The notes under the pieces: generated by a model | The model's input: the letters and a program-made list of their open reading frames with translations, nothing else | What the model was told of the DNA's origin: nothing | Databases searched by the model: none | DNA from: Ferrimonas aestuarii | GTDB taxonomy: Bacteria; Pseudomonadota; Gammaproteobacteria; Enterobacterales; Shewanellaceae | Reading direction: 5' to 3' | NCBI RefSeq assembly: GCF_005116665.1 | Contig: NZ_SWCJ01000003.1 | Location: 372,001 to 436,000 of the forward strand | Length of the DNA stretch: 64,000 bases | Program-made: the position numbers and the translations under genes | In this document: positions 45,972 through 56,676 of the stretch, piece after piece | Position numbering within the stretch: the stretch's first letter is position 1 | Layout: each line of letters opens with the position of its first letter

Positions 45972-46000
45972 CCTTACGGTTATTCAGCCTCTATCAGGCT
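45972..46000 (-). ncRNA. Possible S6:S18 autoregulatory leader of rpsF
   Basis: On the transcript, a short hairpin AGCCT-gatag-AGGCT (46000 to 45986) is followed by AACCGTAAGGA, which includes the Shine-Dalgarno. In many bacteria an rpsF leader hairpin with a CCG bulge binds the S6:S18 complex to repress translation. Assigned by position and the CCG; the full motif was not modelled. Confidence 0.35.
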
Positions 46001-46218
46001 CAGCCATACCTGGAGGCAAGGAACAAAAAGGGTTTTGGCTGATTAGCCGACGCATATTACCGGAAACCCCTAGCCGGAGCAAGCGAACAGTAGCGCTTTA
46101 ATCAGGATTTTAAAGGTAGCACTGTCCCTAGTGGCTGGGTAGAATTGCAAGGCACGGTAATTAGACTCTGCCGAGAAACAAAAACAAAACCAAAACTAAC
46201 CAAAATGAAGTAGATGCC

Positions 46219-46959
46219 ATGCAGCGCTTAGCCCTTATTGCCTTATTGATATCGAGCCCAGCCATGGCTTTGGTCCCGCCGAATTACACCGAGCCGGAAG
46301 ACCCCTTTAATGCCGAAATTGAACTTGGCATGCAATACACCTCAGGTAACACCGACTCCAGTAACTTCAACAGCCGCAGCAAGTTGAATTACGACGTCAG
46401 CAAGTATCACCATGAGACGGTGTTAAAAGCCTATTTTGCTTCAGACAGCAAAGACACTACCGCCGAACAGTATGCCGTCCAGTATCAGCTGGATTATGAC
46501 CTTGTAGGCAGCCAATACATCTACGGCCGTGGTGAGCTCAACTGGGACCGATTTGGTTCCTTTACCCAGAAGCAAAGTTACTCTTTCGGTTACGGTTACT
46601 CCCCTATCGATCGTCGACACACCAAACTGTCATTGGAAGTGGGTGCCGGTTATCGTTACAACAAACCCAACACCGATGACAGTACCGAAGAGAGCCAAAG
46701 TGCCAAAGATGAAGGCATTGTGCGTATGGCAAGTAAGTTTGAACAGCGCCTGCACGAATACACCACCTTCAATCTTGATGGCGCGGTAGAGAGCGGCAAC
46801 CGCAATACCATCGCTACCTTAAAGGCTTCATTGCGAAACCATCTCTGGGCCAATCTGGCCCTTAAAATCGGCATCGATGTCGAATACACCGACAAGGTTC
46901 CCGAGAGCACCGAGCAGACCGACATCATCTCCACCGTCAATCTGCTCTATAAGTTTTAG
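46219..46959 (+). CDS. DUF481 outer-membrane protein
   Basis: 246 residues with a signal peptide ending near PAMA (residue 15). DUF481 proteins are predicted outer-membrane barrels, sometimes called salt-induced outer-membrane proteins. Features: NAEIELGMQYTSGNTDSSNFNSRSKLNYD at the start, alternating strands, and the aromatic end VNLLYKF. Function unknown. Single gene, divergent from the rpsF operon; the 254-base gap holds the rpsF leader and an AT-rich promoter region. Confidence 0.87.
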   Translation: MQRLALIALLISSPAMALVPPNYTEPEDPFNAEIELGMQYTSGNTDSSNFNSRSKLNYDVSKYHHETVLKAYFASDSKDTTAEQYAVQYQLDYDLVGSQYIYGRGELNWDRFGSFTQKQSYSFGYGYSPIDRRHTKLSLEVGAGYRYNKPNTDDSTEESQSAKDEGIVRMASKFEQRLHEYTTFNLDGAVESGNRNTIATLKASLRNHLWANLALKIGIDVEYTDKVPESTEQTDIISTVNLLYKF

Positions 46960-46971
46960 CCTTATATAAAG

Positions 46972-46995
46972 AAGCCCGAGCAATGGCTCGGGCTT
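46972..46995. terminator. Bidirectional terminator (DUF481 gene / lutC)
   Basis: AAGCCCGAGC / GCTCGGGCTT with an AATG loop; T-rich on both outer sides. Shared by the convergent DUF481 and lutABC transcripts. Confidence 0.85.
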
Positions 46996-47022
46996 GTTGT
47001 TTCATTCGAAGCGGGGCGAAGA

Positions 47023-47595
47023 TTAACCCAGCATGAATACCGTCATGGAACAGGCTCCATGAGCACCCACAACGAGGGCTTGCTCAATGTCGGCGGTTTT
47101 CGATGGACCGGCAATGAAAGAGCCCAGCTCTCCAGATTGCACCTCAGCCTGAATTGCCGCTTGATGCATGGTTGGCAATACGTCTTCACAGCTCACTACT
47201 GCAGCGAGATTCTCTGCAATAAATGGCAAGACACGGTGACCCGTTGAGGTGCTACGTACAAAGGCCGCGCCATTCTCAGCCACCACAAACTCGGCCTTCA
47301 CCAACGCCAAATCGATATCGGCCAGTTCATGGGCGACTTCGTTCAATTGTCGGTTGCCCTGAACGCCATCAACCATGGTCAGCACTTGTTGATTGTCCGC
47401 CATCTGCTTATCCAGATAGGCTTGCACTTCATCCAAGCTGCTTACTTTAATCAATGTGCCACCCACCTTGGCGAGCATCTCACCATAGTGCTCCACCAAA
47501 TCGTGGGGCGCGGACTCAACATCAATTTTAGGCATGGCTACCTGTGGCAGATTAACCTTTTCCAGTGCTGCGAAAATCTCGTTACGGCTCGACAT
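47023..47595 (-). CDS. lutC: L-lactate oxidation protein LutC (LldG)
   Basis: 190 residues with the LUD fold: FVVAENGAAFVRSTSTGHRVLPFIAENLAAVV and IAGPSKTADIEQALVVGAHGACSM TVFML. With LutA and LutB it forms the iron-sulphur L-lactate dehydrogenase complex found in Shewanella (LldEFG) and Bacillus. The ATG overlaps the lutB stop by one base (TAATG). Confidence 0.95.
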   Translation of the reverse strand: MSSRNEIFAALEKVNLPQVAMPKIDVESAPHDLVEHYGEMLAKVGGTLIKVSSLDEVQAYLDKQMADNQQVLTMVDGVQGNRQLNEVAHELADIDLALVKAEFVVAENGAAFVRSTSTGHRVLPFIAENLAAVVSCEDVLPTMHQAAIQAEVQSGELGSFIAGPSKTADIEQALVVGAHGACSMTVFMLG

Positions 47596-48980
47596 TACTT
47601 GCTCTCCCTATTCTTCTTAAACCACGCCTCAAAAGACTGAACCTGAGTGACTTCAGGCAACTCTCGGTGCTGCCCCCACGCGCCGGCAAATGGCTTCATT
47701 ACGGCACCTGGTAGGATTTTCAGTGCAATTCGAGCCGCCTTGCCGCCCATGTTCAGCATGGGTTCGTTGGCCATCAGTGAACCCACGTATGGCATGTAGC
47801 TCTTCTTACCATAAGGCAGGGTTTTCTTATCTGCATGCAGACGACGCCACTTGGCGATAATGGCATCCAAAGGCACCTTAGTTGGGCATACCTTGGTACA
47901 GGAACCACACAGAGTGCAGGCCCAAGCCAGAGAGTGAGTCTCATCCTGCCCCGCGGAAACCGCGATACCAATCGGGCCCGGAATCAACGCGTTGTAGGAG
48001 TGACCTGAGGAGCGACGGTATACCGGGCAAGTATTGAGACAGCCACCACAGCGAATGCATTTGTAGGCTTCACCAATCAACTCATCCTGGAACAGCTCTG
48101 TGCGGCCATTGTCCACCAGAACAATGTGCATCTCACCGCCCTGTTTCGGGCCTTTATACATGGTGGAGTAAGTGGTTGCAGGCTGTCCGGTGGCGTTACG
48201 CGCCAACATTCGCGTCAGTACCCCAACCGCATCCATATTCGGCACAATTTTGTCGATGCCCATGGAGTGAATCTGCAGCTTAGGCAGGTTAACGCCCATG
48301 TCAGCATTACCTTCGTTGGTGCAGATCATCACCGCCCCTTCAGAAGCGATGCCCATGTTGACGCCAGTAAGCGCCGCATCTGCCGTCAGGAATTTTTCAC
48401 GCAGGTGAGCACGAGCCTGTTTGGTCAGGTAGGTAGGACATGAAGCGCCCTTCTCTGAGCCTAAGTGCTCATGAAACAGCTCACCCACTTCCTCTTTTTT
48501 CAAGTGGATAGCCGGTACCACAATGTGCGAAGGCGGCTCTTTACGTAGCTGAATGATGCGCTCACCCAGATCGGTATCGATCACCTCAATGCCACGCTCT
48601 TCCAGGTATGGGTTCAGGTGACACTCTTCGGTCAGCATCGATTTGGATTTCACCAGCAACTTCACTTGGTGCTTTTGTAGCAGCGAGTGAACAATCTGGT
48701 TATGCTCTTCGCCGTCTTTGGCCCAGTGAACGACGATGCCATTTTTCTTACAGTTGTCTTCAAACTCCTGCAGGTAGTGGCTAAGGTTAGACAGGGTGTG
48801 CAGTTTGATCTCAGAACCAAGGTTCTTCAGTTGCTCCCATTCTGGCAAGGAAGCCGCCGCCAAGTCCCGCTTATAACGCAGAGTCCAAAGCGCTTTATCG
48901 TGCCAATTGACTCGTTCTTCATCTAGGTTGAACTTCGCTGCAGCGCTTGCGTGCGTTTCAACACCGTTAAGTAATGCCAT
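47595..48980 (-). CDS. lutB: L-lactate oxidation iron-sulphur protein LutB (LldF)
   Basis: 461 residues from ATG 48980, with AAGGAG seven bases upstream; the frame upstream runs through that site and is dropped. An N-terminal LUD domain (VKSKSMLTEECHLNPYLEERGIEVIDTDLGE) is followed by two 4Fe-4S clusters, CIRCGGCLNTCPVYR and CTLCGSCTKVCPTKVP, and a C-terminal helical tail. Electrons from lactate pass through it to the quinone pool. Confidence 0.96.
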   Translation of the reverse strand: MALLNGVETHASAAAKFNLDEERVNWHDKALWTLRYKRDLAAASLPEWEQLKNLGSEIKLHTLSNLSHYLQEFEDNCKKNGIVVHWAKDGEEHNQIVHSLLQKHQVKLLVKSKSMLTEECHLNPYLEERGIEVIDTDLGERIIQLRKEPPSHIVVPAIHLKKEEVGELFHEHLGSEKGASCPTYLTKQARAHLREKFLTADAALTGVNMGIASEGAVMICTNEGNADMGVNLPKLQIHSMGIDKIVPNMDAVGVLTRMLARNATGQPATTYSTMYKGPKQGGEMHIVLVDNGRTELFQDELIGEAYKCIRCGGCLNTCPVYRRSSGHSYNALIPGPIGIAVSAGQDETHSLAWACTLCGSCTKVCPTKVPLDAIIAKWRRLHADKKTLPYGKKSYMPYVGSLMANEPMLNMGGKAARIALKILPGAVMKPFAGAWGQHRELPEVTQVQSFEAWFKKNRESK

Positions 48981-48990
48981 TTTCGTCTCC

Positions 48991-49734
48991 TTACAAAACT
49001 TTATTGAGCAGCTGCGCAATGTGCATGGTTTTAATCAAGTGCCCTTGACGACGAATCACCCCATCAAGGTGCAGTAGGCAGGATGGATCGAAGCCAACCA
49101 CGTAGGCGGCACCGGTATCCGCATGGGCTTGAGCTTTGTCTTTGCCCATCTTTCCTGACACTGCGCCCTCGTCCATGGAGAAGGTGCCACCAAAGCCGCA
49201 ACATTCGTCGCGACGCTCTGGGTAACAGATATCAATGCCTTCGATACGAGACAGCAAGGCTTCCACCTTGTTGTAGCCTTGGCCCATGGTTTCGGAAGGG
49301 GTGGCTAAATCCAACATGCGGATGCCGTGACAGGACATCTGCAGCGAGATTTTGCGCGGGAAAGGATGTTTAAACTCAGTCAGTTGGTGGATATCAAACA
49401 GAAACTCAGTCAGCTCCTTCAGCTTACCAATAACTTCGGTGGCTTCTGGGGAGCAATCAAACTCGTGAAAGTTCTCCTTGGCGGCAATCATGCAAGATGC
49501 AGCAGGACAGACGATGTAATCACACTCAACGCCTTTAAAGGCGTTCAGCAGTTTCAGAGTGGTCTTTTTTGCGTCGTCATAACAACCAGAGTTGGTCATT
49601 GGTTGACCGCAGCAAGTTTGGCCTTTCGGCAGTACCACTTCGTGACCCAGTTTCTCCAACAACTCCACAGTAGCAATGCCTACTTCTGGGGTCATTTGGT
49701 TGACCAAGCATGGGGTGAACAGGGCAATTTTCAT
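48991..49734 (-). CDS. lutA: L-lactate oxidation protein LutA (LldE)
   Basis: 247 residues from ATG 49734 (GGAG five bases upstream); the open frame to 49818 is an extension. Two CCG cysteine-rich domains as in GlpC/heterodisulphide reductase: TCCGQPMTNSGCYDDA with IVCPAASCMI, and MSCHGIR with DECCGFGGTFS. First gene of lutABC. It is 10 bases ahead of lutB. No lactate permease or D-lactate dehydrogenase lies in the window. Confidence 0.96.
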   Translation of the reverse strand: MKIALFTPCLVNQMTPEVGIATVELLEKLGHEVVLPKGQTCCGQPMTNSGCYDDAKKTTLKLLNAFKGVECDYIVCPAASCMIAAKENFHEFDCSPEATEVIGKLKELTEFLFDIHQLTEFKHPFPRKISLQMSCHGIRMLDLATPSETMGQGYNKVEALLSRIEGIDICYPERRDECCGFGGTFSMDEGAVSGKMGKDKAQAHADTGAAYVVGFDPSCLLHLDGVIRRQGHLIKTMHIAQLLNKVL

Positions 49735-49937
49735 CACTTCTCCGCCAGGGTTCAAGGTTTGTAATAATTGTGGCGAAGATAGTACGGTACGGCTCTGCCC
49801 CCAAGAGATCTGGGTCACAAACAGCCCTCAGGTGAAAATTGTGAAATTTGTGTTAATTGCAATTTTGCTGTTGCGAGCCAGTCTCATTGGTTACCTGTAA
49901 AGATCATTTGCACAACCAAAAAATAACACAAACCTAA

Positions 49938-49952
49938 ATTGGTAAGACCAAT
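49938..49952. promoter_or_regulatory. LldR/PdhR-type operator
   Basis: ATTGGT-AAG-ACCAAT is a perfect match to the GntR-family operator pattern ATTGGT-N3-ACCAAT used by PdhR and LldR. It lies about 200 bases before lutA. Lactate-controlled repression is the expected meaning; the regulator gene itself is outside the window. Confidence 0.75.
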
Positions 49953-50068
49953 ATTTTTGGCGCTCAACATTTTGGCAACATCGCAAGCACCTGTGAGTTA
50001 CATTCGATTGCCGCTCTATTTGCTAAATACGTGAACCAGCTCTCAATTCCCAATGTAGAGACGAAAAA

Positions 50069-50091
50069 AAACCGCATTTGCCATGCGGTTT
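50069..50091 (-). terminator. Terminator of rnr-rlmB
   Basis: AAACCGCA / TGCGGTTT with a 7-base loop and an 8-base T-run on the minus strand, about 45 bases after the rlmB stop. Confidence 0.9.
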
Positions 50092-50136
50092 CCTTTGTCA
50101 AAATGTCGCAGTCAGTAAGTGACTGACTTTAAAACA

Positions 50137-50874
50137 CTAATTTCGACGTTGTCGAACAGCCTCGAACAGGCACACGCCAGTTGCTACCGAAACGTTAAGA
50201 CTGGTCACAACCCCGGCCATTGGGATGGAGATCAATTCATCACAATGCTCACGAGTTAAACGACGCATCCCTTTGCCTTCTGCCCCCATGCACAGAGCTA
50301 AGGGCCCGGTCAATTTTGCCTGATACAGATCGTGATCCGCTTCGCCGGCGGTGCCCACAATCCAGATACCACGCTGTTGCAGTTCACGCATGGTGCGAGC
50401 CAAGTTGGTCACCTGAAACAGTGGCACATTTTCCGCCGCGCCCACAGCCACTTTACGTACCACAGGGCCCAAACTGGCGCTGCGATCACGTGGCACAATC
50501 ACGCCATGAACGCCGGTGGCGTCAGCGCTACGCAAGCAAGCGCCTAAATTATGGGGATCGGTAACGCCATCTAGGATCAGTAGCAGTGGCTGCTCAGTGT
50601 TATCTAGAAGCGCATCCAGCTCCGCCTCGCCCTTTACTGGCGCCGCTTTGGCTGCTGCCACCACACCTTGATGCTGAGGCGACCCCGCCTTGTCATCCAA
50701 CGCCTTACGAGCCGCAGGCTGACAGCTGATGCCATTTTGCATCGCCAGCTGATGAATACGCTGCAAACGATCGTCATCACGGCCTTTCAAAAGCCAAATG
50801 GATTTTACTCGTTCAGGTTCCGATTGCAGTAACGCCTCTACGGCGTGCAACCCAAACACCATCTCTTGTTTCAT
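50137..50874 (-). CDS. rlmB: 23S rRNA (guanosine-2'-O-)-methyltransferase RlmB
   Basis: 245 residues of the SPOUT class. RlmB methylates the ribose of G2251 in 23S rRNA. The N-terminal substrate-binding domain ([24 protein letters not shown]) is followed by [42 protein letters not shown] and [27 protein letters not shown], the knotted SAM site. Three bases after rnr, the conserved rnr-rlmB pair. Confidence 0.97.
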   Translation of the reverse strand: MKQEMVFGLHAVEALLQSEPERVKSIWLLKGRDDDRLQRIHQLAMQNGISCQPAARKALDDKAGSPQHQGVVAAAKAAPVKGEAELDALLDNTEQPLLLILDGVTDPHNLGACLRSADATGVHGVIVPRDRSASLGPVVRKVAVGAAENVPLFQVTNLARTMRELQQRGIWIVGTAGEADHDLYQAKLTGPLALCMGAEGKGMRRLTREHCDELISIPMAGVVTSLNVSVATGVCLFEAVRQRRN

Positions 50875-50877
50875 GTT

Positions 50878-53403
50878 CTATTTCCGCTTTTTGGATTTTC
50901 CCGCCTGGGAGCGGGTGTCACTCTGTTTGTTGGCCGAAGCTCCTTTTGGCTTACGGCCGCTATTTTTCGGCTTTGCAGAGCCTTTTTTGCCACTGCCGCC
51001 CTTAGAACGGGAGCTTTTGGCTTTATAAGGCCCGCTCTTACGAGGACTGGAATCGCTACGCTCATCGCCATCTCGCGCTTGCCCTCGGGACTTACCTCGA
51101 GCTTGGCCTTTTGATTTCGCCGCCTTTTGGCTGGCTTTGATCTTGGCTTTCATCTTTTTGCCCGCACCGCCCTCTTGGACGATACCCAGATCGATCTGGC
51201 GGTCATCCAGCTTCACCGACAGCACTTTAACCTGCACCGCGTCGCCCAAGCGATAGCGACGACCACTGTGCTCGCCATACAAACCTTGGCGGGTGGCATC
51301 AAAGTGGAAGTAATCGTTCTCTAAACTGGAGATATGTACCAAACCATCGATGTGGTAGTCATTCAGGCGTACAAACAGGCCGAAGCTGGTCACGCCACTA
51401 ATCACCGCATCGAAGGTGTCGCCGACGTGATCCTGCATGAACTCGCACTTAAGCCAATCGGACACATCTCGAGTGGCATCATCGGCGCGGCGCTCCGTCA
51501 TCGACGTGTGCTCGCCAAGCTCCACCAGCTCCTCGGTGGTGTAGATAAGCGCAGACTCATCCACCACCGGTGACTTGCCGGTTACCTTGTTGGCGACCTT
51601 CTTAAGCAGGCTCGACTCACCTTGCTTTTGCAGCAGGCCGCGGATCACTCGGTGCAGCACCAGATCCGGATAACGTCGAATCGGTGAGGTAAAGTGGCTG
51701 TAGCCTTGAAGCGCCAAGCCAAAGTGGCCTTCATCATCCGGGCTATACACCGCCTGCTTCATGGAGCGCAGTACCATGGTGGTTACCAATTCCGCATCGG
51801 CGCGACCGCTCAAGCTCGACAACAGCTTGGCAATGTCTTTGGGAGTGGGCTCTTCGCCACCTCCGAGTGACAACCCTTGCTGGCCTAAGAAATCACGCAA
51901 GCTCTTAAGCTTGGACTCACCTGGGCCTTCATGCACCCGGTATAGCACTTCACCTTTGTGCTTTTTAACAAACTTAGCCGATGCCACGTTAGCCAAAATC
52001 ATACACTCTTCGATCATCTTGTGAGCCACATTGCGCTCTCGAGGCACGATCTGCTCGATGCGGCGCTGGGAGTTAAAGATGAACTGAGTCTCGGTGGTTT
52101 CCAGCACCAAAGCGCCACGCTCTACGCGGGCCTCGTCCAGTGCCATGTATAATTTGTTCAGCTCAACCAGATGCGGGAACACCTGCTGATAACGCTCAAT
52201 CAGGCGCTCATCACCATCGAGCATCGCCGCCACCTTGGTGTAGGTCAAACGCGCGTGGGAGTGCATTACCGCCGGATAGAACTTATACCCGGACAGCTTA
52301 CCTGCGGCGGAGATGGTCATCTCACACACCATGCACAGGCGATCCACATTGGGATTCAATGAGCACAGGCCATTAGAGAGCTTCTCCGGCAGCATCGGAA
52401 TCACCTGTGCCGGGAAATACACTGAGTTACCACGCTTCAGGGCTTCGTCATTCAGTGGCGAGCCGGGGCGCACATAGTGGCTCACATCGGCAATGGCCAC
52501 CCAAAGGCGCCAACCACCACTGCGCTTCTTCTCACAGTAAACCGCATCGTCAAAATCGCGAGCATCCTCGCCATCAATGGTCACCAATGGCAGGTGGCGC
52601 AGATCAACACGGTCGGCTTTATCCTGCTCACTGACCTCGTCGTCAATGTGCTTTGCTTGCTTGAGTACCGCTTCTGGGAACTGGTGAGGCAGGTCGTGAT
52701 TGCGCAGCGCAATTTCGATCTCCATGCCAGGATCCAGTTCATCCCCCAACACTTCAGTGACTCGGCCGCGGGCATGGGTATGGCGACCCGGGCGCTGAAC
52801 CAACTCCACATTCACCACCTGACCAAGGCGAGCCCCTAAACGGTCTTCTGGGTGAATCAAAATATCTTGGCTTAAGCGGCGGTCATCTGGCACCACAAAG
52901 CCGATGCCATCTTCAGTAAAAAAGCGGCCAACAATGGAAGCCGAACGCGGTTCCAACACCCGAACAATGCGAGCTTCCTGACGACCACGGCGATCCATGC
53001 GATCCCCTTGCGCCATCACCCGATCACCGTGAAGCACACTTTGCATGGTGCGTTCGGTCAAAAACAGGTCTTTGCCACCGTCATCGGGACGGAAAAAGCC
53101 GAAGCCATCTCGGTGCCCCAATACCACGCCAGTCAACAGATCCATCTTATCGGGGATGCCGTAACGGCCTTTGCGGGTATACACCAGTTGTCCATCACGC
53201 TCCATCGCACGCAACCGCCGCATTAGGGCGATGTACTGATCGCCCTCCAGGCCCAACTGGGCAGCCAATTCGTCGCGGCCAATTAGGCCTCGCCCTTCGC
53301 CGATTAAGGTCAATAAGTATTCGCGGCTTGGGATCGGGTTGTCGTACTTTTCAGCTTCGCGCTGATAATTGGGATCGTGATTAGTCAATGATGATTTACT
53401 CAA
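50878..53403 (-). CDS. rnr: Ribonuclease R
   Basis: 841 residues. RNase R is a processive 3'-5' exoribonuclease that digests structured RNA. Domains in order: N-terminal helix-turn-helix, two cold-shock OB folds, RNB catalytic domain with [18 protein letters not shown] (the Asp cluster), S1 domain ([32 protein letters not shown]) and a long lysine/serine-rich tail from about residue 755. The tail resembles that of E. coli RNase R and is bound by SmpB-tmRNA there. Confidence 0.97.
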   Translation of the reverse strand: MSKSSLTNHDPNYQREAEKYDNPIPSREYLLTLIGEGRGLIGRDELAAQLGLEGDQYIALMRRLRAMERDGQLVYTRKGRYGIPDKMDLLTGVVLGHRDGFGFFRPDDGGKDLFLTERTMQSVLHGDRVMAQGDRMDRRGRQEARIVRVLEPRSASIVGRFFTEDGIGFVVPDDRRLSQDILIHPEDRLGARLGQVVNVELVQRPGRHTHARGRVTEVLGDELDPGMEIEIALRNHDLPHQFPEAVLKQAKHIDDEVSEQDKADRVDLRHLPLVTIDGEDARDFDDAVYCEKKRSGGWRLWVAIADVSHYVRPGSPLNDEALKRGNSVYFPAQVIPMLPEKLSNGLCSLNPNVDRLCMVCEMTISAAGKLSGYKFYPAVMHSHARLTYTKVAAMLDGDERLIERYQQVFPHLVELNKLYMALDEARVERGALVLETTETQFIFNSQRRIEQIVPRERNVAHKMIEECMILANVASAKFVKKHKGEVLYRVHEGPGESKLKSLRDFLGQQGLSLGGGEEPTPKDIAKLLSSLSGRADAELVTTMVLRSMKQAVYSPDDEGHFGLALQGYSHFTSPIRRYPDLVLHRVIRGLLQKQGESSLLKKVANKVTGKSPVVDESALIYTTEELVELGEHTSMTERRADDATRDVSDWLKCEFMQDHVGDTFDAVISGVTSFGLFVRLNDYHIDGLVHISSLENDYFHFDATRQGLYGEHSGRRYRLGDAVQVKVLSVKLDDRQIDLGIVQEGGAGKKMKAKIKASQKAAKSKGQARGKSRGQARDGDERSDSSPRKSGPYKAKSSRSKGGSGKKGSAKPKNSGRKPKGASANKQSDTRSQAGKSKKRK

Positions 53404-53460
53404 TTTAGATAGAGGGATAAGTATGGCTGTTGCCGATGGAGAGTCTAGTTTGACTCTGGA

Positions 53461-54090
53461 TTAGCGATACTCATCCTGAAATTTACGGTCGGCTTGGATG
53501 GATTCCACAACACCACCTGGAATTTTTTGACTCAGTTGAGCCAATAACTGGTCCGCTTCCTGTTTCAGCTCGGGATACTCATATACCCGTTCGAAGAGCC
53601 AGCGGTAGGCTTGAGGATAATCTCGAGGTGCTCCAAAGCCATTTATGTACATTTTGGCCAGTGAAAACTGGGCTCGCAGGTGTCCCTGCTCCGCGGCTAA
53701 CTTGTAGAAATGCACCGCTTTATCAGGGCTAACAACGGTAAACTCTCCCCGTTGGTAATAGCGCCCCAACTGCTCATGGGCATCGGCCAGCCCAGCATTA
53801 CCTGCGGCCTCAAGAAAGCTAAAGCCTCGGCGTACGTCTTCATCGACGCAAACGCCATACATCAGCATATCGCCCCATAGCATCTGATAGGCAGGTTCTT
53901 TCAAGATCTTGGCGTGTGCTCGTACGTCTTCAAGCAACTGGCAGTCATCCCGCTTCATCTGAATCAGATGGGTATTAGCACGGATCATCTGCAGCAGCTC
54001 ATCCTGAGAGTAGAGCTCCACCACTTGCAGCTCTGCTTTCGCAGGAGCCAACATCAGCATTGAGGTCAACAACAATAATAGGCGCTTCAT
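53461..54090 (-). CDS. motX: Sodium-type polar flagellar protein MotX
   Basis: 209 residues from ATG 54090 (a GTG six codons earlier is possible; neither has a strong ribosome site). Signal peptide (MKRLLLLLTSMLMLAPAKA), then VELYSQDELLQMIRANTHLIQMKRDDCQLLEDVRA and Sel1-like repeats (AGLADAHEQLGRYYQRGE, GHLRAQFSLAKMYINGFGAPRDYPQAYRWLF). This matches MotX of Vibrio and Shewanella, part of the T ring that holds PomAB stators in sodium-driven flagella. MotX sits near rnr and purA in those genera as well. Confidence 0.88.
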   Translation of the reverse strand: MKRLLLLLTSMLMLAPAKAELQVVELYSQDELLQMIRANTHLIQMKRDDCQLLEDVRAHAKILKEPAYQMLWGDMLMYGVCVDEDVRRGFSFLEAAGNAGLADAHEQLGRYYQRGEFTVVSPDKAVHFYKLAAEQGHLRAQFSLAKMYINGFGAPRDYPQAYRWLFERVYEYPELKQEADQLLAQLSQKIPGGVVESIQADRKFQDEYR

Positions 54091-54141
54091 ATTCAATGAT
54101 ATCGTCACTACGGAGAATAACTTAAGCTGACCTTAGCATAA

Positions 54142-54159
54142 CGGGGCCCGAAGGCCCCG
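54142..54159 (-). terminator. Hairpin downstream of purA
   Basis: CGGGGCC / GGCCCCG with a CGAA loop. On the minus strand only two Ts follow, so it may be a weak terminator. Confidence 0.6.
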
Positions 54160-54177
54160 CTTATTTCGCAATGTCAG

Positions 54178-55479
<1,302 letters not shown>

Positions 55480-55542
55480 TTACAGAGGTAGTGATTAAAG
55501 CAGGATTCTACCAAAAGATGACTGCTCAAAACAGAAGCTGTT

Positions 55543-55728
55543 TTAAAAAATATAGAGAATCACCAAACCCACGGTGACTAAAATACCACCGACTCGACGC
55601 AGAAGGTTATCTGGTTGGCTGGCCATCTGAGTAACCACTTCTCGCCAGCCTTTGGGCATCAGCATCGGGCCGATGCCTTCAATCACCAACACTAAACCCA
55701 GGGCGGCAATCCAATTAATTCCATCCAT
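55543..55728 (-). CDS. DUF2065 family small membrane protein
   Basis: 61 residues with two hydrophobic helices: WIAALGLVLVIEGIGPMLMP and RRVGGILVTVGLVILYIF, the DUF2065 (YjeT) pattern. Function unknown. The gene is conserved between hflC and purA in many gammaproteobacteria (E. coli yjeT). A terminator for hflC lies just upstream, so it may be transcribed with purA. Confidence 0.9.
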   Translation of the reverse strand: MDGINWIAALGLVLVIEGIGPMLMPKGWREVVTQMASQPDNLLRRVGGILVTVGLVILYIF

Positions 55729-55747
55729 CTCATTCTCCCAAAAGCAA

Positions 55748-55773
55748 AAAGCCCGGTTATCAAACCGGGCTTT
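55748..55773 (-). terminator. Terminator of hflC
   Basis: AAAGCCCGGTT / AACCGGGCTTT, 11-bp stem with an ATCA loop, followed on the minus strand by TTGCTTTTGG. Confidence 0.88.
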
Positions 55774-55788
55774 ATCATATCTTATCTG

Positions 55789-56673
55789 TTACTCACCTTT
55801 AGTGGTGCTCTTCATATAACGGAAGTATTCCGAGTCAGGAGACACCACCAACACGTCCTGCTTGCTGCTGAACGAAGTGGAGTAAGCATCTAGGCTACGC
55901 AGGAAGCTGAAGAATTCAGGATCCTGATTGTAGGCATCAGCGTAGATTTTAGCCGCTTGAGCATCACCTTTACCACGAATGGTACGAGCCTGCTTCTCCG
56001 CTTCCGCCACCATTACGGTGACCTTGGCGTCAATTTCAGCGCGCAGCACTTCGGCTTTCTCTTTACCCTCAGAGCGGTGCTCTTTGGCCACCGCAATACG
56101 CTCGGCGCGCATACGGTCGTAAATAGAGGAGCTCACTTCACGGGGCAGGTTGATCTGCTTCACTCGTACGTCAACCACTTCAATACCCAGAGTCAACGCG
56201 CTTTCACCAGCGCCCTTCAGGGCTTCTTGCTGAAGCTCATCACGGCTACCAGAAACAATCTCAGAGATGGTACGACGACCAAACTCAGTACGCAGACCGT
56301 TGTTGATCTTGGACTGCAACAGGGCTTCCGCTTGCAGCTGATTACCGCCAGAGGTCGACAGGTAGTAACGTTCGAAATCGGTAATGCGCCACTTCACGAA
56401 GGAGTCGACCATCACGTCTTTTTTCTCAGAGGTTACGAAGCGATCCGCTGGCGCATCCAAAGTCAGGATACGAGCATTCAGGCGAATCACGGTGTCGATC
56501 ATTGGAACCTTCATGTGCAGACCAGGTTCATACACCATGGTTACATCGTTGGCGTCTTTGGCAATTTTACCGAAGCGCTTAACGATGGCACGCTCACCTT
56601 CGCTGACAACAAACAGTGATGACAACGCCAGGAACAAGATGACAACAATAGAGCCTAAAGTTACGGTTCTCAT
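55789..56673 (-). CDS. hflC: Protease modulator HflC
   Basis: 294 residues. An N-terminal signal anchor (LGSIVVILFLALSSLFVV) is followed by a SPFH/band-7 domain (EGERAIVKRFGKI ... IRLNARILTLDAPADRFVTSEKKDVMVDSFVKWRI) and a coiled-coil periplasmic part. With HflK it forms the cage that surrounds FtsH and limits its activity. Three bases after hflK. Confidence 0.97.
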   Translation of the reverse strand: MRTVTLGSIVVILFLALSSLFVVSEGERAIVKRFGKIAKDANDVTMVYEPGLHMKVPMIDTVIRLNARILTLDAPADRFVTSEKKDVMVDSFVKWRITDFERYYLSTSGGNQLQAEALLQSKINNGLRTEFGRRTISEIVSGSRDELQQEALKGAGESALTLGIEVVDVRVKQINLPREVSSSIYDRMRAERIAVAKEHRSEGKEKAEVLRAEIDAKVTVMVAEAEKQARTIRGKGDAQAAKIYADAYNQDPEFFSFLRSLDAYSTSFSSKQDVLVVSPDSEYFRYMKSTTKGE

Positions 56674-56676
56674 GGC

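Larger units (their letters stand above)
49735..50136. other. 402-base intergenic region upstream of lutABC
   Basis: Contains the LldR/PdhR-type operator (49938-49952), a candidate minus-strand promoter overlapping it (TTGGTC, 17 bases, TGTTAT), an ArcA-like GTTAATTGCAATTTTG near 49852, and the rlmB terminator (50069-50091). No supported gene; a 19-22-codon hydrophobic frame ending at 49900 was rejected. Confidence 0.75.

Noticed and set aside
49841..49900. 19-22-codon hydrophobic frame (start GTG) upstream of lutA on the plus strand
   Set aside because: AGGTGA precedes it and the peptide is membrane-like, but the length is within chance and it lies in the lutABC leader; not reported as a gene.
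55957..56619. 220-codon plus-strand frame opposite hflC
   Set aside because: Shadow of hflC caused by its codon bias; composition unlike a protein and no neighbours in that direction.
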